Assembly: GCF_002082015.1 (NCBI RefSeq)
Contig: NZ_CP015109.1
Span: 870,001-934,000, forward strand
DNA: 64,000 nt
Source of the DNA: Sporosarcina ureae
Lineage (GTDB): Bacteria; Bacillota; Bacilli; Bacillales_A; Planococcaceae
Reading direction: 5' to 3'
Shown: one piece after another, positions 58,716-64,000 of the stretch
Numbering within the stretch: position 1 is the first letter of the stretch
Layout: the number at the start of each line of letters is the position of its first letter
Notes under the pieces: generated by a model
Database searches by the model: none
Told to the model about the DNA's origin: nothing
Seen by the model: the letters and a program-made list of their open reading frames with translations, nothing else
Translations under genes and position numbers: made by a program

Positions 58716-61100
58716 TCAGTTACGTAACGGTTTCCCCTTGACCAACATATGTTGCATCCGTTGCTGTGATTTCGGTTCTGCTACTAAGCTTAAAAATGCT
58801 TCGCGTTCTAGATCCAGTAAGTACTGCTCATCAACACGTGTACCATATGGGATCTTCCCACCAGACAGTACGTATGCGAGTTTCTTCGCAATTTTCAAAT
58901 CATGTTCGCTAATGAAACCTGAACTGAACATTCCTTCAGCTGCAAGTAATAACGTCGCATAACCTGAGTCGCCAGTTACAGGCACTTTCGCTCTCTTCGG
59001 TGCTACATAGCCCGCTTCAAATAATGACAAGGCAGCTTGCTTCGCATCGTAGATCAGATGATCTGGATTGACACTAATGCCATCTGCAAAGTCGAGGAAA
59101 TTGTTCTCTCTAGCTTCTTCAGCAGATGTCGATGTTTTCGCCATCGCGATCGATTCGAATACTTTATTCGCAATATGTTGATAATCAATAGGTACACCGT
59201 TTGGTAAACCTTTCAGGTGCTTCTGATACAAGTTGACGTTACCGCCACCCCCTGGTATCAAGCCTACCCCTACTTCAACGAGTCCCATATACGTTTCCAT
59301 AGACGCCTGAATATGTGCAGCTGGTAGACAAACTTCTGCTCCGCCACCTAGCGTCATCTGGAATGGTGCCGCAACGACTGGCTTACCGCTATATTTAATC
59401 TTCAACATCGCGTTCTGGAATGAACGGATGACAAAGTCGAGTTCAAAGATATTATCATCTTGTGCTTCCATTAAAATCATGCCAAGGTTTGCACCGACAC
59501 AGAAGTTTTTCCCTTGATTCCCGATGACAAGCCCTTTGAAGTTCTGTTCCACTTCGTCTATTGCAAAGTTAATCATTTGAATGATGTCCAACCCAATTGC
59601 ATTCGACTGTGAATGAAATTCCAGTAAAGCTATGCCATCTCCAAGGTCAATTAAGCTTGCGCCAGAGTTCTTCTTGATCACGCCATGCTTCTTCTTGTAC
59701 TGCTTTAAGTTGATCGCTTTTTCATTCACTTGCACAGCCTGATAGTCCGAGCCGTCGAAATAGTACGTATCGCCATTCTCTTCTTTATAGAAAGTTTCAT
59801 AGCCTTTATCAAGCAGGGACTGAACAAGTTCAGGAATTTCCTTGCCTTCTTCTTTCAGCATGTCCACAGACTTCTTCACGCCAATTGCGTCCCAAATTTC
59901 AAACGGTCCTTGCGTCCAGCCGAAGCCCCATTTCATAGCGTTGTCGATCGAGACGATATCATCTGCAATCTCACCGTGAAGTTCTGCAGCGTATAGCATT
60001 GTCGGTGTTAACGTATTCCACAAAATCTCGCCTGCACGATCTTTTGCATACAATAACGTCTTCAATTTGTTAGCTAGTCCTTTTTGCTGCTTTGCCATTT
60101 CAATTGAAGGCGCTTTCATTTTCTGTGTAGGAACATATTCAAACGTCTTCATATCCAATTCCATAATGTCTCGGCCTTTTTTCACATAGAAGCCTTGCTT
60201 TGCTTTCGCGCCGATCCAGCCATTGTCGATCATTTTAGTGACGACATCAGGCAGTTCAAATATTTTCTGTTCTTCTCCTGTAGTCTGATCGTAGACGTTT
60301 TTCGCTACGTGCATGTACGTATCCAGTCCCACAACATCTAATGTACGGAATGTCGCAGACGTCGGACGGCCGATTAATGTACCGGTAATCGAGTCGATTT
60401 CTCCAATTGTATAACCGCGTTCAAGCATTTCATGCAATGTCACTTGTAAACCATACGTACCGATTCGGTTACCGATAAAGTTTGGCGTGTCCTTCGCAAT
60501 CACGACTCCCTTACCTAAACGATCCTCACCAAACACTGTCATGAACTCTACCACTTCAGGTAATGTCGTTTCTGTAGGTATAATCTCAAGCAGTTTCAAG
60601 TATCTTGGAGGATTGAAGAAATGCGTTCCAAGGAAGTGCTTCTGGAAATCTTCTGAACGTCCTTCTGTCATCGCTTCAATACTGATTCCTGATGTATTGG
60701 ATGAGATGATGGTACCTGGCTTTCGCACCGTTTCAATCTTTTCATATAGACTCTTTTTAATTTCAAGGTTTTCTACGACGACTTCAATGATCCAATCTAC
60801 GTCTTTCAATTGATCCAAATGGTCCTCAAAGTTTCCTGGTGTAAGTAATGATAAGCTTTTCTTCGTTGTTAGAGGAGCTGGTTTTTGTTTTTGCAATTTC
60901 TCCAATGCTGTAGCCGCAAACTTATTACGGAACTTTGGATCTTCGTATGTTAATCCTTTTGCTTCATCATCTGCACCTAATTTCGGTGGTACGATATCTA
61001 GTAAAAGTACAGGAATGCCAATATTCGCTAAATGTGCCGCGATACCAGAACCCATAACTCCAGATCCTAAAACTGCCGCTTTTCTAATTTGGTAAGTCAC
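58716..61100 (-). CDS. fadN: 3-hydroxyacyl-CoA dehydrogenase / enoyl-CoA hydratase (FadN/YusL)
   Basis: A 794-aa bifunctional beta-oxidation enzyme. The N-terminal hydroxyacyl-CoA dehydrogenase half begins AAVLGSGVMGSGIAAHLANIG and has GTHFFNPPRYLKLLEIIP. The C-terminal crotonase half has NQGKNFCVGANLG and GGGAEVCLPAAHI, i.e. the reverse domain order of E. coli FadB, as in B. subtilis YusL (789 aa). GTG 61100 follows AGGGAGG. First gene of the operon; a FadR box is 24 bp upstream of the start. Confidence 0.94.
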   Translation of the reverse strand: MTYQIRKAAVLGSGVMGSGIAAHLANIGIPVLLLDIVPPKLGADDEAKGLTYEDPKFRNKFAATALEKLQKQKPAPLTTKKSLSLLTPGNFEDHLDQLKDVDWIIEVVVENLEIKKSLYEKIETVRKPGTIISSNTSGISIEAMTEGRSEDFQKHFLGTHFFNPPRYLKLLEIIPTETTLPEVVEFMTVFGEDRLGKGVVIAKDTPNFIGNRIGTYGLQVTLHEMLERGYTIGEIDSITGTLIGRPTSATFRTLDVVGLDTYMHVAKNVYDQTTGEEQKIFELPDVVTKMIDNGWIGAKAKQGFYVKKGRDIMELDMKTFEYVPTQKMKAPSIEMAKQQKGLANKLKTLLYAKDRAGEILWNTLTPTMLYAAELHGEIADDIVSIDNAMKWGFGWTQGPFEIWDAIGVKKSVDMLKEEGKEIPELVQSLLDKGYETFYKEENGDTYYFDGSDYQAVQVNEKAINLKQYKKKHGVIKKNSGASLIDLGDGIALLEFHSQSNAIGLDIIQMINFAIDEVEQNFKGLVIGNQGKNFCVGANLGMILMEAQDDNIFELDFVIRSFQNAMLKIKYSGKPVVAAPFQMTLGGGAEVCLPAAHIQASMETYMGLVEVGVGLIPGGGGNVNLYQKHLKGLPNGVPIDYQHIANKVFESIAMAKTSTSAEEARENNFLDFADGISVNPDHLIYDAKQAALSLFEAGYVAPKRAKVPVTGDSGYATLLLAAEGMFSSGFISEHDLKIAKKLAYVLSGGKIPYGTRVDEQYLLDLEREAFLSLVAEPKSQQRMQHMLVKGKPLRN

Positions 61101-61123
61101 GTGCAATCCTCCCTTATGTTCTT

Positions 61124-61141
61124 TGAATGAATACTCATTCA
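61124..61141. promoter_or_regulatory. FadR operator
   Basis: TGAATGAATACTCATTCA fits the Bacillus FadR (YsiA) consensus TGAATGAnTAnTCATTCA at every fixed base. It lies between the fadN promoter and its ribosome site. FadR leaves the DNA when long-chain acyl-CoA is bound. No fadR gene is in this window. Confidence 0.88.
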
Positions 61142-61180
61142 TTTATAGCGTAAAAAAAATACGCATTGCCTATAATTGCT

Positions 61181-61209
61181 AGTATAAATCATTTGAAACT
61201 ATTTCGCAA
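61181..61209 (-). promoter_or_regulatory. Candidate fadN promoter
   Basis: Minus strand: TTGCGA (61204-61209), 17-bp spacer, TATACT (61181-61186). The FadR box would lie about 40 bp downstream of the start site. A second possible -10 (TATAAA) nearer the box cannot be excluded. Confidence 0.5.
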
Positions 61210-61307
61210 TATTTGTTTCATATTTAATCAGACTTTTTAAAATAAGCAATTTAATACCAAACATTCATGATTCATTGTACACTACTTACTGAATGGAGGC
61301 GATAGAA

Positions 61308-61628
61308 ATGAAAGAAATTAAAACAGCAACTGAGTTTGAAGAAATCATTGCGAGCGACCAACCAGTACTTGTGAAATTTGAAGCAGGCTGGTGCCCCGAC
61401 TGTAAGCGTATGGATATGTTTATCGATCCAATCGTTGAAAAATACGATACATACACATGGTATGAAGCGGATCGCGACGTTATTCCTGAAATTGCCGAGA
61501 AATATGAAGTGATGGGCATTCCAAGTCTGTTGGTCTTCCAAAACGGTGAGAAACATGCACACCTGCATAGCGCGTTTGCGAAATCACCTGAGCAAGTTAT
61601 GGAGTTTTTAGACGAAGTAAAGATCTAA
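61308..61628 (+). CDS. Thioredoxin-family protein
   Basis: A 106-aa thioredoxin fold with active site AGWCPDCKRMD near residue 30 and cis-Pro in MGIPSLLVFQNG. WCPDC is unlike the WCGPC of general thioredoxins, so a dedicated role is likely. ATG 61308 follows GGAGGCG; a longer ATG at 61293 overlaps the ribosome site. Divergent from fadN. Confidence 0.88.
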   Translation: MKEIKTATEFEEIIASDQPVLVKFEAGWCPDCKRMDMFIDPIVEKYDTYTWYEADRDVIPEIAEKYEVMGIPSLLVFQNGEKHAHLHSAFAKSPEQVMEFLDEVKI

Positions 61629-61641
61629 TGATGAAATGTGA

Positions 61642-61680
61642 AAATGCTGGGAACCTTTAGGTTCTCAGCATTTGTTTTAT
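61642..61680 (+). terminator. Terminator after the thioredoxin gene
   Basis: AATGCTGGGAACCT pairs with AGGTTCTCAGCATT, followed by TTGTTTTATT. Confidence 0.8.
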
Positions 61681-61702
61681 TAAGTGATTGTTGGGGTGGA
61701 TT

Positions 61703-61945
61703 GAGCGGTTATGTGGAGTGTATGAGCGGTTATGTTGCAAGTATGAGCGCTTAGCCCGCTAGATAGAGCTCTCAGCCACACACATTGAGCGGATAGCGGA
61801 GTTCATTGAGCGGTTACCCGGAAACTATGAGCGCTTAGCCACCTTTATTGAGCGCATCACCCGCTAGATAGAGCACTCAGCCACACACATTGAGCGGATA
61901 GCAAGTTTCATTGAGCAGTAACGCAGAAACTATGAGCGCCACACA
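61703..61945 (+). repeat. 21-bp periodic GAGCG repeat field C
   Basis: Twelve GAGC cores at exact 21-bp steps: 61703, 61724, 61745 and so on to 61934, without one slip. Cores read GAGCG in most units and GAGCT/GAGCA in three. A higher-order unit of 105 bp (five units) is visible: CCCGCTAGATAGAGC begins at 61755 and 61860. The field lies between the thioredoxin terminator and the C39-like gene. Confidence 0.9.
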
Positions 61946-61996
61946 CACCACACCCCCTACCAAACAACAACATGTCCCATAAAGGAGGAGTTCTTC

Positions 61997-62512
61997 ATGT
62001 CCAAATACATAGAAATACCAGGTAAATCGCAGTACGATTACGACATTGAACCACGCTACCGTCCGTCGGCTTGTGGGCCTGTTACAGCGTATGTGTTATT
62101 GCGCCATTTCTTCCCTGCCGAACAAACTCCTTCTATTAATGAGCTGTATCGAACATTAGGCAGTTCGAAGATTGGTTTGCCTACTTGGCGCTTTGTTCGT
62201 CGGTTGAACCAAATGCTCGGCTCGCAGTGGAATGTGGAAATTTGTACCCTGCAACAGGCTATGGAGCAGATTGATGATGACCGGCCGGTTGCTCTGAAAT
62301 TTGATAAGTGGTTCAAGTGCCAGTGGCGTAGTCGTTTTTCATTTGATTATCATTGGGTCGTGATGGTTGGGTATGAATATGTAGACAATCAACTGCATCT
62401 ACTCGTTCATGATCACGGTGGCAGAAATAGGGCGAGCCGTGTGCGTTCCATCCCTTATGAGCCAAATAAAAGGATTTTGACGTTTGTTAAGGTCGAACCG
62501 TTAAAATGGTGA
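61997..62512 (+). CDS. C39-like papain-fold protein
   Basis: A 171-aa cytosolic-looking protein with the layout of peptidase C39-like proteins: Cys in SACGPVTAYVLL (about residue 26), His in FDYHWVVMVGYE (about 118) and an Asp in LVHDHGG (about 139). A function in peptide cleavage is possible but unproved. Strong ribosome site AAAGGAGGAG. It converges with ypcP and overlaps its 3' end by 12 nt. Confidence 0.75.
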   Translation: MSKYIEIPGKSQYDYDIEPRYRPSACGPVTAYVLLRHFFPAEQTPSINELYRTLGSSKIGLPTWRFVRRLNQMLGSQWNVEICTLQQAMEQIDDDRPVALKFDKWFKCQWRSRFSFDYHWVVMVGYEYVDNQLHLLVHDHGGRNRASRVRSIPYEPNKRILTFVKVEPLKW

Positions 62513-63388
62513 AACCGGCAGTCCATGTTTAGCGATCATCGAATAGCCCTGTTCTTCCATTACTTTGGCGGTTTCTTCAGTAAACTCGGGAATAAGCAAT
62601 TCTTCTAGTGGGTCATCAAGTTTGATTTCACAATGAATCGTTGCGAGATCTCGTGAAATCATTAGCATTTCTTCTTCCGCACTCAGCTTCTTCTGCACAC
62701 CTGCTGTTAATTTTTCTCTCGCTGCCAGCACGCCATCGACCGAACCATACTCCTGTATGAGCTTCAGTGCCGTCTTCGGTCCAATCCCCTTCACTCCAGG
62801 GTAGCCGTCACTCGCATCGCCAGTGAATGCTTTCATATCAATGAATTGCTTAGGTGTAATTCCATACTCTTCTATAAAACGCGCTTCCGTGTATTCATCA
62901 TATTGTGTGAAGCCTTTTTTCGTCAACGCAATCGACACATCGGGTTTCAATAACTGCAGTAAATCTTTATCTCCCGACACGACGGTCAACTTTGCCTCGT
63001 CTTTCCACGTTTCAATTAACGAACCAATTAGATCATCCGCTTCCATGTTCTTAATTCCATAACTCTTCCATCCTAGTGCTTCCGATACTTCCCGAGCCAT
63101 ATCGAATTGCGGTATTAATTCCGGTGCAGGTGCTGGGCGATGCGCTTTATAATCTGCAAATAATTCATTACGGAATGTTTTTGATCCCATATCCCAGCAC
63201 ACCGCTAAATGTGTCGGTTGAAAAATCGAGATCGCACTCATCGTATGTCGTGCAAATCCTTGTACGCCATTTGTCGGCACACCCAATGCATTACGGAAAA
63301 ACTGCCCGCTATGTGCTGTCGCAAAAAATGAGCGGAACAACAATGCCATGCCGTCCACTACTAAAATATGAGGGGTATTTTCATTCAT
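62501..63388 (-). CDS. ypcP: 5'-3' exonuclease (YpcP)
   Basis: A 295-aa stand-alone version of the Pol I N-terminal 5'-nuclease domain. The metal-binding blocks ILVVDGMALLFRSFFAT, ADDLIGSL, VVSGDKDLLQLL and the helix-hairpin-helix GDASDGYPGVKGIGPKTALKLI are complete. Length equals B. subtilis YpcP, which removes RNA primers or flaps. ATG 63388 follows AGGAAGTGG; the longer frame start at 63421 is unsupported. Confidence 0.92.
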   Translation of the reverse strand: MNENTPHILVVDGMALLFRSFFATAHSGQFFRNALGVPTNGVQGFARHTMSAISIFQPTHLAVCWDMGSKTFRNELFADYKAHRPAPAPELIPQFDMAREVSEALGWKSYGIKNMEADDLIGSLIETWKDEAKLTVVSGDKDLLQLLKPDVSIALTKKGFTQYDEYTEARFIEEYGITPKQFIDMKAFTGDASDGYPGVKGIGPKTALKLIQEYGSVDGVLAAREKLTAGVQKKLSAEEEMLMISRDLATIHCEIKLDDPLEELLIPEFTEETAKVMEEQGYSMIAKHGLPVSPF

Positions 63389-63504
63389 TATATTCCACTT
63401 CCTTTCTCTATAGTTTAACACAGCTGTCGCCTAAAGAGACAATAAGGTCAAATAACCAACAGACTGCATATGATAAAACGAACAGAAAAAGGAGGCGTAA
63501 TAAG

Positions 63505-64000
63505 TTGAATCCACAAGATGAATTTATGTGGTATCCACAAGATACAGATTCCTATTGGCAAGGGGCTGATCTACAAGGGTTCTCGACTGCACAATCGTTT
63601 TCCCCTTGGCGACCTTGGTTTCCAGGCATGCAAGAATCTCAAGGGTTCCCAGGTATGCCATGGTTTCCAAGTATGCCGAGCTTCCCTTCATCACCTAATT
63701 TTCCACAGCAACCTAATTTCCCTGGACAGCAACCAGGGTATCCAGGTTCACCGAATCAAGGCGGTCAGGCGGTTGCTCCTAATTCCCCTCCACCAAATAT
63801 AATCCCGAGCTATCCTGAATTCCAAACGTTCGCGGTAGACCCGGGTGCCATCGCAGGTTGTTTATATCGTTTTACGTATGTATGGACATCACGACGTAAT
63901 GGTTTTTGGTTTTATCCGACATTTGTCGGACGACAATCCGTCGCAGGGTTTCAGTGGAATCCACGCAGGTACCGCTGGGAGTATATAGGCATTGATTTAC
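63505..64000 (+). CDS. Pro/Phe/Gly-rich protein, 3' truncated by window end
   Basis: The frame opens with TTG 63505 after AAAGGAGG and stays open to the last base (165 codons seen). Residues 1-100 are low complexity with repeats of the type FPGMPWFPSMPSFP and many Gln, Asn and Gly. A more ordered segment follows with IAGCLYRFTYVWTSRRNGFW and repeated aromatic residues, suggesting a beta-rich domain. No family is recognised; a surface, coat or exported role is a guess from composition. Confidence 0.7.
   Translation, partial: MNPQDEFMWYPQDTDSYWQGADLQGFSTAQSFSPWRPWFPGMQESQGFPGMPWFPSMPSFPSSPNFPQQPNFPGQQPGYPGSPNQGGQAVAPNSPPPNIIPSYPEFQTFAVDPGAIAGCLYRFTYVWTSRRNGFWFYPTFVGRQSVAGFQWNPRRYRWEYIGIDL

Noticed and set aside
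61703-61945. CRISPR array
   Set aside because: The period is 21 bp with only about 5-9 conserved bases per unit; there are no 24-40-bp repeats with unique spacers and no cas genes.

Overview
The window looks like a chromosomal segment of a low-to-moderate GC, endospore-forming Bacillales bacterium. Sporosarcina or another Planococcaceae is my best guess. The reasons are a yunB sporulation gene, AGGAGG-type ribosome binding sites with frequent TTG/GTG starts, and gene order that largely follows the Bacillus subtilis yug-yux-mrp-yui-yum-yut-yun-suf-met-yus-fad stretch. No tRNA, rRNA, prophage, transposase or CRISPR array was seen. Most of the window is ordinary core chromosome. The accessory material is short: one amino-acid catabolic cluster, a few small operons and several families of intergenic repeats.

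Layout. 0-9.8 kb: end of an MgtC-family gene, an iron alcohol dehydrogenase, a DUF378 protein, then an ornithine/proline-to-glutamate-to-2-oxoglutarate module (pruA-rocD operon plus glutamate dehydrogenase). A divergent PAS/AAA+/Fis-type regulator has lost its sigma54-contact loop. Then come yugI, a DUF1871 gene, a small membrane protein and a cyclophilin. 9.9-10.3 kb: the first 21-bp periodic repeat field. 10.4-20.5 kb: yuxJ-type exporter, pbpD, yufK, the complete seven-gene mrp Na+/H+ antiporter operon and a Gly/Tyr-rich small protein. 20.6-31.4 kb: pepA/yuiE, yuiD, yuiB, two NDH-2-like flavoproteins (yumB, yutJ), Fe-S biogenesis helpers (yutM, yutI), yuzB, yuzD, yutF-E-D and lipA.

31.6-42.8 kb: a MetP/MetS-type NSS transporter with its 44-residue small subunit; an NhaC-superfamily transporter behind a lysine riboswitch, hence probably a lysine permease; yunB; yunF-E-D. 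Then a thiol operon (glutaredoxin, a 50-aa membrane protein, rhodanese) with a CsoR/CstR-like operator in its promoter. Then a small MarR regulon: a nitronate monooxygenase gene and a thioesterase gene, each with the same palindrome placed at the end of the -10 box. 42.9-48.2 kb: sufCDSUB. 48.3-53.5 kb: a DAACS symporter, the second 21-bp repeat field, and metNIQ under a SAM riboswitch with two 120-bp direct repeats inserted in the leader. 53.5-61.6 kb: yusE, yusF, gcvH, yusI, an inverted pair of MITE-like repeats, then the fadN-fadA-fadE beta-oxidation operon with a consensus FadR box. 61.7-64 kb: the third 21-bp repeat field, a C39-like protein, a YpcP 5'-3' exonuclease, and a Pro/Phe-rich gene cut by the window end.

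The strongest unexplained signal is the repeat family. Three separate intergenic fields share a GAGCG core recurring every 21 bp (two helical turns), with higher-order periods of 164, 184 and 105 bp. Other items worth a second look are the degenerate enhancer-binding-type regulator, the yunB start region (Shine-Dalgarno locked in a hairpin), the paired MarR operators, and the riboswitch-based reassignment of the NhaC-type gene. All assignments come from reading motifs and remembered family features; no database search was run.
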